64,000 bases of DNA from Primula veris (taxonomy: Eukaryota > Streptophyta > Magnoliopsida > Ericales > Primulaceae). Every line of letters begins with the position of its first letter. Position 1 is the first letter of the stretch. Under the pieces are notes generated by a model that made no database searches, had not been told where the DNA came from, and was given only the letters and a program-made list of their open reading frames with translations. The DNA is taken from assembly GCA_963682055.1 (NCBI GenBank), contig OY821741.1, positions 8,873,501-8,937,500 on the forward strand. The letters run 5' to 3'. A program made the position numbers and the translations under genes. This document shows positions 1-12,332 of this stretch, one piece after another.

Positions 1-815
1 GCTATCCCAGTCCCGCGCCCGCGACCCAAGACCCGAGATCTGTGCCTACACACATGCCTATGAGGCTACACATTGTTACCACTCTCTAGTGGAGAATATG
101 TATATATATATTCAAAATAGTTTTTCTTTAGAACCGGAACATTTTCCAATTCCCAAGTCCCAAGTCCCAAGTCTCACGCCCGCGACCCGTGCCGTGTCCG
201 TGTCCTTGTCCGAGCTCGAGACCGAGCAAGCGCGCACGTGTGTGGTGCACTTGGCTACACACACCTATGAGGCTACACATTATTACCACTCTCTAGTGGA
301 GAATATGTATATAAATTATTCAAAATAGTTTTTCCTCTTTGATGTGGGATAAACATTTGGATGGATTCCCCATCCATTTGTTTTCCCCTTCCTCTTCCCA
401 AATTCTAGATTTCGTCTCTCCATGGTCCAATTTCGGAGCCAATTTCAATTTACACTCATTCACCGAATAGGTCATGTGATATACCGTTTCGAAACTTGTC
501 ACACAAGCTACTCAAACCACTTGAGTAGCGAGTCTAAACTTTAGATTCTTCGCATGAAATTTTACCAAACTTTTGTACTTGTGACCAATTCGGAAAACAC
601 CATGAAACATGCTTTTTTTCCAACATTACTAACATACATGGTTTAACTAAGCCGTATATTGTTATAAAAAAATTATGTACCTTTGTCACGTATGTTGATA
701 AAGGTTTATATAGCAAAATTCAAAAAAGCTGAATAAAACTCAAGTTTTATTAATACCCAAATTCCTAGCTGAATTCCGAGCTGTACTACAATCTTCGAGA
801 GCAGTGCTGATAACA
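1..815 (-). other. Repeat-derived leader of a minus-strand copia element plus an internal duplication
   Basis: No gene is visible. A block of about 90 bases near 30-120 (containing ctatgaggctacacatt and ctctctagtggagaatatg) recurs at 245-330, so this stretch holds an imperfect direct duplication separated by GC-richer sequence. The part from about 640 to 815 has the same layout as 41030-41175 (a 'gttgataaaggt...atagcaaaa' block, then 'caagttttat', then a tRNA-primer-site-like end). This marks it as the leader of a minus-strand copia element whose 5' LTR follows at 816. No gag frame is recognisable, so the element is probably truncated or continues decayed beyond the window. Confidence 0.45.
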
Positions 816-1045
816 TGTTGTAAATACAACTATTAACTATGGGTATTAAAGAGAAAGAAGTAGAGAAAAATGAAACAATATATTATTAATAAATGAATGT
901 GTGTCATAAAAGATGTTCTATTATATAATAAAGGGCAGGTTTACAAGACCTACCAACACAAACTTAGACACAAAGTAAAGCGCATAAATTAAGCCCAAAA
1001 ACTCTAGTTAGAATTTTTTAAAGTATTCTAAAATCTTTTACAACA
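816..1045 (-). repeat. 5' LTR of a minus-strand copia element
   Basis: The 230-base segment starts TGTTGTAAA and ends TTTACAACA, so its ends are inverted copies as in an LTR. Immediately to its left lies gcagtgctgataaca (801-815), which read on the minus strand is the TGTTATCAGCAC-type primer-binding site used by many plant copia elements. The same arrangement is seen at 41155-41403. The matching 3' LTR is not in the window to the left, so no target duplication can be checked. Confidence 0.55.
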
Positions 1046-1197
1046 TATACTAAAATCCTTATTATCTATATACTGAAACTATTATCATAACAGAAGAAAA
1101 TTCAAATAATTGTTCTTTCTTGGTACTTAACCGAAAGAATAAGAAGTGTTACAATTTCTCAAACTCAGATAAATTGATGTGAAATCGTACAACAGTT

Positions 1198-1361
1198 AGG
1201 GCAAATATCGTTTAAGAGAAACTGTTTGCAGTTATCTCGTATCAGAATTTAGTCCATTTTGTTATCATGTATATTATATTTAAGAATATTATTTTATGTT
1301 TGTTTGTCCATTCTTTTTTTTTCTGTAAAAATTATTGTGTTTATTTACAATGTATCCAACA
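1198..1361 (+). repeat. Truncated 5' LTR remnant of a decayed copia element
   Basis: This segment aligns by eye with 7338-7521. Shared blocks are caaatatcgtttaag, atctcgt.tcagaatttagtc, attatatttgagaatattattttatgtttgtttg and gtttatt.acaa.gtatc.aaca. It corresponds only to the 3' third of the downstream LTR; the upstream part is missing. It ends in aaca at 1361. No intact primer-binding site follows. Confidence 0.5.
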
Positions 1362-4300
1362 GTCTTAAACGATATTTTTATGTTTTGTACGTTAATACAA
1401 TAATTTCGGTGTATGAATTTACATAAAATTATTTCCGTGGCTAAGACAGTTCTTTGAAAAATCATTTTCTAATAAACCTTGGTTTTAAAAATTTGGTGTT
1501 TCCGGTTTAATTGTCGAAAGCGGTTTTCGTTGTTTTACCATGTTTGGGATTTTTGTATAAATCACTTTTACGGTTTTAAACCGTCTATTATGCGTAGTGC
1601 GTATGTATTTTGTGTTTTAATTATATCCTGTTTGTACTTTGTGTACATGAATTTTAAGATAGTATTTTTGTCCAGTAACTTATACAGCATGTTCAATGAG
1701 TTGTTAATTAATTCTTAAACTCATCTGGTGTAAAGAGCTACAATACATTTGTGTGATATTGGCTATAGTTGAAACATATGGATGAGTTTGTTTTCCTCTA
1801 ATTAACTATTTATGGCTCTAAGCATGTAACAAAGTTATGGTCTTTGCTGTATTTGGTTTTGTTTGGACTAGACTTACATATTGTCACGTGGCATATTGTT
1901 TGCACATGTGGTCATTAGTTAGTTGTACTAAGTAAGTTACGATTATGTAACTGATTTGTAAAAACTTTATTGCTTATGTAATGATATTCAAACCTTCGTG
2001 ATAGGCCTTTTTGACAGAATTTTAATTTTCCAGAAACGTTTAATTAACATGTGCATTGTGGTGAATTAATCTTTGTTAATATATGTTAATTAACATGCAT
2101 CATGTGTTGTACTGTATGTTTATGGTTAGCAATATATGTTTATTACATGTATCTATTGTATACTTACGTTTGAACGAGTACTATGTCATGAGAATATGTT
2201 AGTTAATACTTGGTTTACAAGCTTGTAAATCATAATTTGTTGTACATAATTCTCCTTGGTACACTATACGTTAGAATACATATTTCCATATAATTGGTAA
2301 CTGACTTTTTGGTCCAGTGATCGTTTTGTTTGCACATGCGGTCAACAATTGTTTGAGATAATTGTTACAGTTTTGTAATTGTTTACTATATTAAGAGTTT
2401 ATTACTGCTTTTATATGAGAAATTAGTAATTCTGAGTATGCTAATTCCTTTTTGGACAAAATGCCTTTTTTAATGGTGCCTGTATATGTTTGTTAACATG
2501 ACAGTTTTGAGCTTATTGTATTTCCTTTAGTTCTGTAAAATTATTTATGAGCAATCTGTTAGAGATCAGATTATATTGTTAATCGATTTATACATGTTTA
2601 TTGTTTTCATGTTAATAGAAAAGACCAACAATTTTCAATGAGTATTTGTATAGACATATGGATCCTATGCAATGGAATTGCAGGATTGGTGATGTTTTTG
2701 AAATAGTTGGTGTAAAACCATTAATTTGGGTCTTACGAAAAAGCTGGTTTCGAAATAATTCTTGTAAAACCATTTTTTGATTTTCAGAATTTGGTGCTTA
2801 CGACAGATTTGTTTGAATTCTGATATTGTTTTTTGTAAAATCATATTTATATGGTGTTTACGGTTGAATAAACCTTTAATAATTTGATAATATTTTTCGG
2901 TAATGAACTATAATACTCTCGCAAAATCAATTTCTTAAAATCATGAGTTGTTATAGAAATTTGGTGTTTGCGGCGGAGGAGGTTTAGTTTCATTTTCTAA
3001 AATTACATTGTGGGTGTTTGTTATTTGAGATAACGAACAGTTTCCTTAGAAAAATATCCAGAATGTAGTGGGTGCTGGAACTGACCAGAACATTGTGGGT
3101 GCCGGTGTAACTCTATTAATTTTTTATGAGTGCAAATTAATGAGGGGTTACAAATTTGAAAAAATATCATTATTAAAGGCACTAATGTGGTGAAATAATG
3201 GATTGAGTCTGCTTATTAATTGTGATTTATTATAATTTAATTTGGAGGGTTATAAATTTGTAACATTGATCATTAATGAGATTAATGACAAGATTTGTAA
3301 CTTTTTATTATTTATGATTTATTGCAATTTAATATGCAGGGTTACAAAAATTTGTAACGGTGATAATTATTAATTGTGTTTAATCAAAATTGAATTTGGA
3401 GATTTATTAAATATTGTAACGATACATCTTGATGCAATTTATGGTGAGGTTTATTAGCTACATATTAATTGTATTGACGAGTCGGTTACATAATTGGGTG
3501 AAAGGTTATTTAATAACCAACTTGGTTCATCCGAGAGAATAATTTGATGATTAAATAAATTATAAATGACCGTTGACTTTTATTTTAAAAATAAATAAAT
3601 ATCGGTTAATTTATTAATTTGTTATAATTATATCTTATTAATTTCTTGAATAAACATTTAATAATTTCTTGAAATAACATCTTATTAATTGTTTGAAGAA
3701 CATATTGAGAATATGTTGAGTTTACTATTATTCAGAATAGTAATTGAGTAATATTATATTACTAAGATTTGGGGAGAACCCCGAGGGTCCCATAAATGTG
3801 GGGGTAACCAATCGATCTTGTAGATCGAGAATTTAGTCATGCTCCAAATCTCCCACGAGCAAGTGAGAGAATACCTAACGGTTCAGTGGTATATATTTTA
3901 AACATCTGAAATAAATGACTAAGTTTTATAATTTTTGTTATAAAAATATCGTTATATCACTTCGAATTACTCTCACATGCAGTGTATGAGTTGTGTATAA
4001 GTTGTGAGTTTATCATTACTCTAAAAAAAGAGTAATGTTTTGGCTTATTAAGAGAATGATTAATTTAATTAATTAAATGATATATACATATACTGATATA
4101 CATAATATTCTTACTTATAAGAGACGTCTGAAATAAATGATTAAGTTTCTCTATGACAATATGTATATCCTGAGTGAGGACAAATGGAATGCACGAACTG
4201 TGTGGGCATTAATGTGGAAAATATTTTAAACGTTTGGAAGTCCACTAACAATGCAATCATGAAAACCTGAATTGTGTACAAGTGGTTTTTGAAACATAAG

Positions 4301-5040
4301 GCCATTAACCTTTTTGGTAACAAAAATACTAGGATCATATTGTGAGCAGTTTGCTTATTTGTGGCAATACACGACTATATGTTCAAATTGAGCATTTTAT
4401 TCGATACTCTTGTGGTCGATAATGACATGTTGAGTGATTCGACTAAATTATTAATTCGACATGATATAATAGGTCATGAGAATATAAACCATAAAGGTTT
4501 TATTTTTTTAAATCTATTATCTAAATTGAAATACAAATATGAGTTTGTTTTTGAAGCATTGTATTGTAAATTATTCGATTTGAACTCTTGAATAAAGTAC
4601 ACAATCTCACGGTTTGGTGCATTGGAGATATGTGAAAACCGAGAATGGGTTATATGGTATTTCATCAATTTAATGATAATTATACTAAATACTGTTATGT
4701 CTACTTGATGAGAAATAACGACAAATCAGTGGAGATATTCATTCTATAAGAATGAATACGAGAATCTTATTTTTGAGTATTAAGGATTGTTAGAAATTAT
4801 GGTTTAAACATGGGTGTTCTGTTGTGGTAATCTACCAAATTTAAGCCAATGCTTATGTGTTGATCACGAAAATGGTACACTGTGTGTTCATCGGATAAGC
4901 ACTAAATTTAGTGTTGATTGGTTTCTCTTGCACAAGTCGGATGACTTTAGAGTGCATGTAGAGTACTGTTCTATGCCCGAGAAGCTTATTTTATTTAAGA
5001 TAAGCTTTCCCGTAAAAATCTAACGCATGGCGAGTGTGCA
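1362..5040 (+). other. Decayed internal region (leader and gag side) of a copia element
   Basis: No open gene. Between 1480 and 3010 a short phrase related to aaatttggtgtt followed by 'acgg' or 'cggt' recurs several times, each preceded by ttgtaaaaccat-like sequence, which suggests old internal duplications. From about 4140 to 5020 short frames remain (for example 4361-4591), but I cannot match them to a domain. Position between the LTR remnant and the RT remnant implies a gag and protease relic, which is inference only. Confidence 0.35.
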
Positions 5041-5439
5041 TAATATGTTGTGGGTTCAAAGCATTACGCTACCCAAGACAAGTGAACACTCAAACGGTGA
5101 TGGAAAAGTCGGGACAAGTGAATCTTAATTGTAAGGAAGATGAAGTGACTCAGTATAGAAAAAGTGTGACAGAGGAAACTTCATTGACCCTTGACCTTCG
5201 TGAGTGAAGGAGAATTGGTGACATTGAAACAATCAATGTTATCCATATAAATTTTATATGGGAAAAGGCCATCAACAATGAGGTTGATTGGCACGTGAAT
5301 CATATAGTAAATGAGTATAAGTAAACTGACGGTGTTGATAATTTCAATGTCTATACTCTAGTCTCCATGGAAAGACACATCATGAATGAGAAGATTTAAT
5401 TCATGAATGGAGATCTAGAGAATTAAGAATAAGCTAGTG

Positions 5440-6408
5440 GGGTCGTGGTTGTATGTAAAGTAAGCTGAGGTGAAAAAACTTGTTAAGTCACTATATGGAC
5501 TAAAAGAAACACCTAATTTATGGTATGTGAAAAATTGCTAGAATTATGCTATCAAACAGTTTCTCGTATAAATGAATGTGACACGTGTGTCTATGTAAAA
5601 CGAATGGAAAGAACTATGCGATTGTTTGCTTTTTACATAGATGACATGATCATAGTATGTGCCAATGATAATATCAACGCTATTAGAGAAATATTGGCAT
5701 AACCCTTCAAAATGATGGTGTGAGACAATTGGAATATTTTGATTATAGCCAGTCTCATGTATATCATAAACTGCACGAAATAAAATAATTTCAACTCAGT
5801 GAGCAGACTGAGTGGGTATACCAGTATTCCAAATGTGGAGCACTAAAAGGCCATTATGAGACTTCTCATATGCCTAAGGTGTACTGCCAAACATGGGCTG
5901 CATTTTCCGAGATATCCAACAATAATTGAAAGGGTATTCCAAATACTAATTGGATCTCGAACTCCAAATGTACAAAGTCCATGAGTGGATATGTCTTGTA
6001 CTTGTAGGAAGTGTAGTCTCATGAAAGTCTTTTGAATAGACCTGCATAGTTGGAGCAACTATGGAGTTAGAATCCATAACGTTGAATCTAGCTACACAAG
6101 AGGCATATTGGCTGAAAAGTCTAGGGAGGTATTCTCAATTGGCTAAAATCTATTACCTCAATAAGTGTGCACTTCTACGGTCAGTGAGTTATTGAACGTG
6201 AATAGATTAATTGTATAATGGAAGGTCCCGACAAAGTCATGACATAGTCATCGGAGACACAAATCCGCAAAAGGAATTGCTAGCAAACAGTATGATATTC
6301 ATAGACTTTGCAAGTTATAAGGATAATAATGCGGATTCATATACAAAATGCTTGACTCACGGAGGAGTCGGAGCATCATCGAGGGAAATGGGGGTTGAAG
6401 CCCAATAA
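5440..6408 (+). pseudogene. Copia reverse transcriptase and RNase H remnant
   Basis: The frame at 5520-5702 reads ...LFAFYIDDMIIVCAND..., the YxDD catalytic box of a copia reverse transcriptase with its usual flanks. At 6211-6408 the frame ends with IDFASYKDNNADSYTKCLTHGG, the degenerate RNase H C-terminus that precedes the end of pol in copia elements (the usual pattern is a DP-LTK motif). Frames between them are broken by many stops and indels, so the protein is long dead. The downstream purine tract (tgggagat at 6981-6988) and LTR support the orientation. Confidence 0.6.
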
Positions 6409-6988
6409 ATTGAAAACCTTCACATAATCTACCCAACATGTACTGGAAACTCCTTTCTCAGGTTCAATGGGAAAACTGAACTGTGCGGGTGACCGAACAA
6501 ATTACCCGAGAATATAAGTTCTTAGTCCATTTCTATGATGAAAGAGTGATAGACATGTACCACTTTAAGGGTGAGCATGAGCCTCTTAATTAATCAAATA
6601 TCTCGAATATCGAGTGAAGTGGGTCATTACACCTTCGACTTGAAATCACCTATAACGAGTGTGCATGACCGATATTATGTGATGATTTAGGGCTAAATCA
6701 CTAGTGCACTCGGTTGAATCTGTCAAGGTAATCCAGGGCCAAATATGGACAATAACTAAAAGGCCTAATAAGTGGTGTAGAGAATGCACTGTGCGGGTAT
6801 TATTTGGGTATACACAATACGCTAAGGTTTCAAAGTATTATGCTATCTAAGACAAGTATATCCGAAAGGTATTTCGCTATGGCGGGTTCAAGGCGCGCTA
6901 CATGTTCTAATGTAGTAAATTCTTTTGTTTATCTCGATTGCATTTAGTTGCACGTTGCATGCCAGTTGATTGCATTAATGTGGGAGAT

Positions 6989-7521
6989 TGTTTGAAAACC
7001 GTAACGTTTTAGTGAGTGAATGCAATTTAATTGTGTAACTTACAATTTTAATTACCCCCTATTTATGGCTTTAATGAAATGTAACTTTTAACATATTTTT
7101 GGTATAAAAACATAGGTGCATTAACATTTTCATAAGGGAAAAATTACAACAACTATAATGAAAATGATGCATACATAGCATATACATATTCACACTCATA
7201 TATGCATACATATATAGATAGGGAGTACCGCACCTCCAACGGCTCGACAGTGACTCTGTGTCGTTTACTCGAGTCACATGTGATAGACATTGTACATTGG
7301 GAACAAAGTGCCCTATTCAGTCAGAAGCTGAGGTCGCAGAACAAATATCGTTTAAGGAAAACTGATTGTAATTATCTCGTCTCAGAATTTAGTCAATTTC
7401 GGTATCATTTGTTAAAGCTTGTCTTTGATATTTATATTATATTTGAGAATATTATTTTATGTTTGTTTGCATATTTTTTTTTCTATAAAAATTATTATGT
7501 TTATTCACAACGTATCGAACA
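6989..7521 (+). repeat. 3' LTR of the decayed copia element
   Basis: It begins TGTTTGAAAACCG directly after a polypurine-type tract (gtgggagat) and ends ...gaaca. Its last 180 bases match the remnant at 1198-1361. I see no clean target duplication because the partner LTR is truncated. Confidence 0.5.
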
Positions 7522-8280
7522 TTACTTGTGTACTTTTAATATACAAGCAAACTAGGCCGGTATCTATTCTTACGGTGCGTGTCACAATTTTATGGAAAAT
7601 ACAACATAAAGTACATATCTATTCTTTATTCGCCTGTCACGTTTTTATGACACACAAGATAAAATAATTATAGTATCTATTCTTTCAAGCATTAGATCAT
7701 GACAAATGTACATTATCAATCCAAAGGTCCACAAATGCTCCAAGCCTTTTTCCCTTAACAAAATTCTCTTCCTTTTTGCACTTTAACTCTCAACTCTCCG
7801 TATTGCACTTCACTCTCAACTCTCCGTATAATTTTTTTTTAAACAGCTAAAAAAATCAATGCGTTTTTCTAACTAACTTGTTTAAATTTTATTAAAAAAA
7901 TCAAGCTGATATTTCAAATAAGAGAGATAGAGAATTATATTTTATTATTATTCTTAAGAAAAGAAAATTGATTTTTTAAATTTAAACCCAGGCTTAAATA
8001 AGAACTCTCCCTCTATCACTACCTATTCACATAATATTAGTAATATCAATTTTAGTTTTTGAGTTGCATATAACAAATTTGAATGTACTTTGAAAATCAG
8101 ATTTGTGTTTTGAGCCATGAAGTATTATTTGTTTTATTTCTATTTCATAAAATGGGTTTGAATTTATTGACAATCATTTAAGGTTTCACAGTTATTTACA
8201 ATAACCACAATTGGATCTGACTAGAAAAGGATTATATTTTGATATTTTACCTAATATTATTTGAATTACTTAGACATAAA
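7522..8280. other. Gene-free spacer left of the Mutator-like element
   Basis: AT-rich sequence with no credible gene. A phrase around acaacataaagtac and atctattctt is present near 7600-7680 and again in decayed form near 17410-17450, on the other side of the Mutator-like element. The flanks may therefore share an old duplicated repeat. Confidence 0.4.
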
Positions 8281-8289
8281 TTATTTTAG
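8281..8289. repeat. 9-bp target site duplication (left)
   Basis: ttattttag directly abuts the left terminal inverted repeat and is repeated exactly at 17217-17225 directly after the right one. A 9-base duplication is the signature of Mutator superfamily insertion. Confidence 0.93.
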
Positions 8290-8395
8290 GAGGTTGGATT
8301 AATTAACCTCAAAAATTCTGTTAAAATGCTGTAACCGTAGATTAAATCTACGGTTTACAGTGATTCACTGTAAACCGTAGATTTAATCTACGGTC
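8290..8395 (+). repeat. Left terminal inverted repeat with nested 61-bp palindrome
   Basis: The outer 44 bases start GAGGTTGGATTAATT. Positions 8334-8394 form a 61-base palindrome that is perfect except for its central base. Each half is itself palindromic around ACCGTAGATT/AATCTACGGT, with the arms TTTACAGTGA and TCACTGTAAA between them. The single strand could fold into a cloverleaf of three hairpins. Such palindromes are plausible transposase binding sites (inference). Confidence 0.9.
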
Positions 8396-8410
8396 GGTGT
8401 AATTTCTGCA

Positions 8411-8486
8411 GAAATTACACAGTCAGTCCCTGCTTTTCAAAATTACACAGTCAGTCCCTGCGCGAAAATTACACAGACAGTCCCTG
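8411..8486 (+). repeat. Subterminal short tandem repeat
   Basis: Three copies of a unit reading aattacacagtcagtccctg (third copy with cagacag) lie directly inside the left terminal repeat, separated by 6 to 8 bases. Subterminal repeats are common in plant DNA transposons and may bind transposase or set the promoter of the adjacent gene; this is inference. Confidence 0.7.
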
Positions 8487-8519
8487 AAAAAACAGAATGT
8501 TACGTTTTTTTTTTAAAAA

Positions 8520-10004
8520 ATAAATTTTATTCTACACTCTCTCTCTTTCTCTCAAAAACCCCTAATTTTCAACCCAAAAAATCACCCAAATCAATCAACC
8601 ACAATAACTATCAACTTTCTTAACAAAAAACCCCAAATCATCAATCAAATTTATCCATAATTCAAGAGTATATCTTTTATTCTCTAATTTATTATTTATT
8701 TTGTGTAATTTCAATTTGTAAAATAGGAAAAAATATATAAAATATGCAAATTGATTATTCACTTATCTATATATAATTGTTTGTTGTTTATTTATATTAA
8801 TTATATTAATTATAATAATTGTTGATATTTGTCCCATTTTTGCATGTTTTTTTTTGTGTAATTTTAATTTGTAAACTAGGAAAAAATATATAAAATATGC
8901 AAGACCATAATTCACTTAGCTATATATAATTGTTTGTTGTTTGTTTATATTAATTATAGAAATTATAATAATTGTTGATATTTGTCCCATTTTTGCATGT
9001 TTTTTTATTTTGTGTTTGGTTAATTTCAATTGTTGATAATTGTTGATAATGTGTTTGGTTATGATTAAAAAATTGAGTTATGATTGTTTGGTTTATGATT
9101 AAATGTGTGTTTGGTTATGATTAAAAAATTGAGTTATTATTGTTTGGTTTATGATTAAATGTGTGTTTGGTTATGATTAAAAAATTGAGTTATTATTGTT
9201 TGGTTTATGATTAAATGTGTGTTTGGTTATGATTAAAAAATTGAGTTATTATTGTTTGGTTTATGATTAAATGTGTGTTTGGTTATGATTAAAAAATTGA
9301 GTTATTATTGTTTGGTTTTATGATTAAATGTGTTTGGTTATGATTAAAAAATTGAGTTATTATTGTTTGGTTTATGATTAAATGTGTGTTTGGTTATGAT
9401 TAAAAAATTGAGTTATTATTGTTTGGTTTATGATTAAATGTGTGTTTGGTTATGATTAAAAAATTGAGTTATTATTGTTTGGTTTATGATTAAATGTGTG
9501 TTTGGTTATGATTAAAAAATTGAGTTATTATTGTTTGGTTTATGATTAAATGTGTGTTTGGTTATGATTAAAAACTTGAGTTATTATTGTTTGGTTTTAT
9601 GATTAAATGTGTTTGGTTATGATTAAAAAATTGAGTTATTATTGTTTGGTTTTATGATTAAATGTGTTTGGTTATGATTAAAAAATTGAGTTATTATTGT
9701 TTGGTTTTATGATTAAAAAATTGAGTTATTATTGTTTGGTTTATGATTAAATGTGTTTGGTTATGATTAAAAAATTGAGTTATCATTGTTTGGTTATCAT
9801 TAATTGGTTATCATTGAGTTATCATTGTTTGGTTATCATTAATTGGTTATCATTGAGTTATCATTGTTTGGTTATCATTGTTTGGTTATCATTGTTTATT
9901 AATTGGTTATGTTATCATTGTTTGGTTATAGTTAATTATTAATTGGTTATGTTATCATTGTTTGGTTATCATTAATTGAGTTATATTTGGTTATCATAGT
10001 TAGG
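8520..10004 (+). promoter_or_regulatory. Probable 5' leader and long first intron of the PMD gene
   Basis: From 8535 the sequence is CT- and then CA-rich (ctctctctctttctctc, then aaccccaaatcatc), which is typical of plant 5' untranslated exons. It then becomes T-rich until ttag at 10000-10003, just before the PMD start codon. A leader exon followed by a large intron containing the minisatellite fits best. The donor is not certain (gtatat at about 8668 is a candidate) and no transcript evidence is available. Confidence 0.45.
9045..9995 (+). repeat. 56-bp minisatellite followed by shorter derived repeats
   Basis: A 56-base unit (ttaaaaaattgagttattat followed by a tgtttggtttatgatt part and a gtgtttggttatga part) is repeated about 13 times from 9050 to about 9775 with few changes. 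Some copies are shortened by two or three bases. From 9776 to 9995 it grades into shorter units built on ggttatcattaattg and gagttatcattg. The open frame here (9751-9942) is a repeat artefact. Confidence 0.9.
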
Positions 10005-12332
10005 ATGGCAGACCCAGGTCCACATATTAAAGGCAGGTTAGGCATTTTACGACAGACCGGTCACATTTCTAATCAGACTTGGGATGCTGGAAGAGAAGCG
10101 GGTAGAGGAGATGCCAATAAGATTAGGGTTTATAATTATAGTTGGCAGATACCGACGCCGGAAAGGGTAGTTCAAAATATGATTAGGGCTGGTTTTTACG
10201 GTATCCACACTATAGGTAATTATACCGTAGACCGAGGCTTGGTTACAGCCTTAGTTGATAGGTGGCGTGATGAGTCGCACACGTTCCATTATGTCGGTGG
10301 AGAGTTGGGGATATCTTTACAGGATGTAGAGATTATGCTTGGTCTCAGGGTTGATGGTCTTGCTGTTACCCGGTCGGAGCGGAATGACACCAAGGCGAGC
10401 AGGTTGGATATGATTGAGAGTTTGTTGGGTGTTAGACCTGCTGACCATCAAGTCGATACACACTGTTTGACAGTTAGACTTGATTGGATGTTACACACCT
10501 TCGGTGAATTACCCCCCAACCCTACTGAGGATCGTTTGCTATATCAGTCTAGGGCTGCCATGCTATTATTACTGGGGGCACATGTGTTTTCGGATCAGAG
10601 CAGTGATCAGATTCCACTATGGCCTCTTCCATTTCTGGAGGATTTTGACACATGTGCTGAGTATAGTTGGGGATCAGCTCTTCTGGCCTGGTTAGAGGCT
10701 AATCTATGCAGGGTGGTACGTTGTAAGACAAGCGGAGTAAGCGGGGCGGTGATGTTTCTGGATATGTGGGCAATTACCAGACTACTGCCAGTTAGACCAT
10801 GTGAAGAGCTGCCGGAAGATATCGAGCCACCTGAGGGCTGGCCTAGGTTCCCCCTCGGTTACAGGTATGATATTTATTTAGTTTTTGTATTGGATTTGCG
10901 TTTTTATATTATTGTGTCATCTATCATTTACTTAGCTGCCGGTTATATTTATTGTTTATCGGATTTTGTTTGTATATTACAGATGGAAGATGTGGAGGCA
11001 AACTAACCTTACGCCATATGTCTACGGACATAATGTGGTCCACATACGTGACCAGTTTGACAATATGTCGCCTGAACAGGTAAATTTTAACTTTGTATAT
11101 GTTTGCATTGGTCTTATGTTCGCATAATTTATACTAGTATTTTTAAACCATTGTTTATATATTCTAATTTTGCTGATTACAGATAGTGTGGCAACCTTAC
11201 GGGAATCTCAATCAGTATCCGGAATACTGTACGCGGGGCCGTTATATGTGGCATTGTTCTGTGCCACTCATTTGTAATGAGAAGATTGAGTACCACCCCG
11301 CGGACAGGTTCATGAGACAGTTGGGTTTTGTGCATGGGATCCCTACATATATTTGGAAACCCAGACAGGGTCACGGCAAGGATAGAAGATATGAGATTGG
11401 GCAAAAACACGACTGGCCTTTACTTTGTGGAGAGTTTATAGCCGTGTGGAATGACCGCCACACCCGTCTTATTAACGGCGAATTTGGCACGGGGACGTCA
11501 CCGGATTACATGAGATGGTATAGAGAGAGGACCCGCATCTTTATAAACCCACCTGAACTTGCCCCGCCATCTCACGGTTTCCGGGAGCATACGGGGTTGT
11601 TCAATAAAATGGTAACAACTAATTAAAGTTCATTAATATTTGATTGTTATTTTTCTGTTTGTATATTTCAAAACTTATAAAACGTTTTTTTATTGGTTTT
11701 TTTTTTTTCAGAAAGCGGTATTGCGCCGCAATTTCAAATCGTTCAAACGGGCAAAAATGAAAACGGAAGTGGACTTACTACGAAAGGACTTCGCTGAAAT
11801 GGGAATGAATCCGTATGGGTCAGCTGATGAACAGTCGGATGCGGAGGATGACGATAACGACGACGATGACGATGGTGATGACGACCTACGTTACGACCCA
11901 ACAACTTACACTAGGGCTTCAAGTTGTCGGCGTCCCGACGAAAGAGGCAGAGGGGAAGGCGAATCTAGTAGCGGCGGGCGTAGCCGGGGTAGAAGATCGA
12001 CTGGAGGTCGACCCCCGACTACAAATCAGGGTCCGGGTCCGAGTTCAAGCGGTCATGGTCGTCGTGCTTCTTTTGCTGGGTCGGAGTACGTTCAGGATGT
12101 TGTTCCGTTCGATTATTGTAGTCAGCATTCAACCAACAGTTGGAGTCGCGGATTAGCACTTACATCCCACGAGCGTGCTCCGTATCCAGAATCGCAGCAT
12201 CGACAGAGACGGCGTACGGAGCTAAACGAAATCGAAGAGTCTGCTGAGCCGTCATCGGATAGATTAACATCGGCCGGAAAGATGCTCCCTACGTCCAACT
12301 TTAAATCATTTAGTCGATATAAAAATAAATAA
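10005..12332 (+). CDS. Plant mobile domain (PMD) protein, intact four-coding-exon gene inside the MULE
   Basis: I read coding exons 10005-10864, 10983-11079, 11183-11611 and 11712-12332. All three introns have GT...AG ends (gtatga/tacag, gtaaat/tacag, gtaaca/ttcag) and phases are compatible, giving about 668 codons without a stop. The start is the ATG at 10005; the longer upstream frame is repeat sequence. The N-terminal half shows the PMD pattern (PF10536, as in MAIN/MAIL1 and long PP7-like proteins): a helix with RAGFYGI, an ALVDRWR...HTFH block, GELGISLQDVEIMLGLRVDG, later RFPLGYR, then across the splice RW-WRQTN, RDQFDNM and the PEQIVWQPY...PEYC motif. After that comes a basic segment, an acidic run of Asp/Glu (codons near 11830-11890) and a low-complexity Ser/Gly/Arg tail with QHRQRRR. 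In Arabidopsis the PMD family acts in silencing and genome stability in the nucleus. This copy is a transposon passenger, so its function here is unknown. It lies 1.1 kb upstream of the transposase on the same strand. Confidence 0.85.

Noticed and set aside
9751..9942. Frame made of repeated LSYHCLVIINW units
   Set aside because: Pure minisatellite translation upstream of the PMD start codon; no independent coding evidence.
9045..9995. CRISPR-like array (regular repeats)
   Set aside because: The repeats are contiguous with no unique spacers and the context is a plant transposon.
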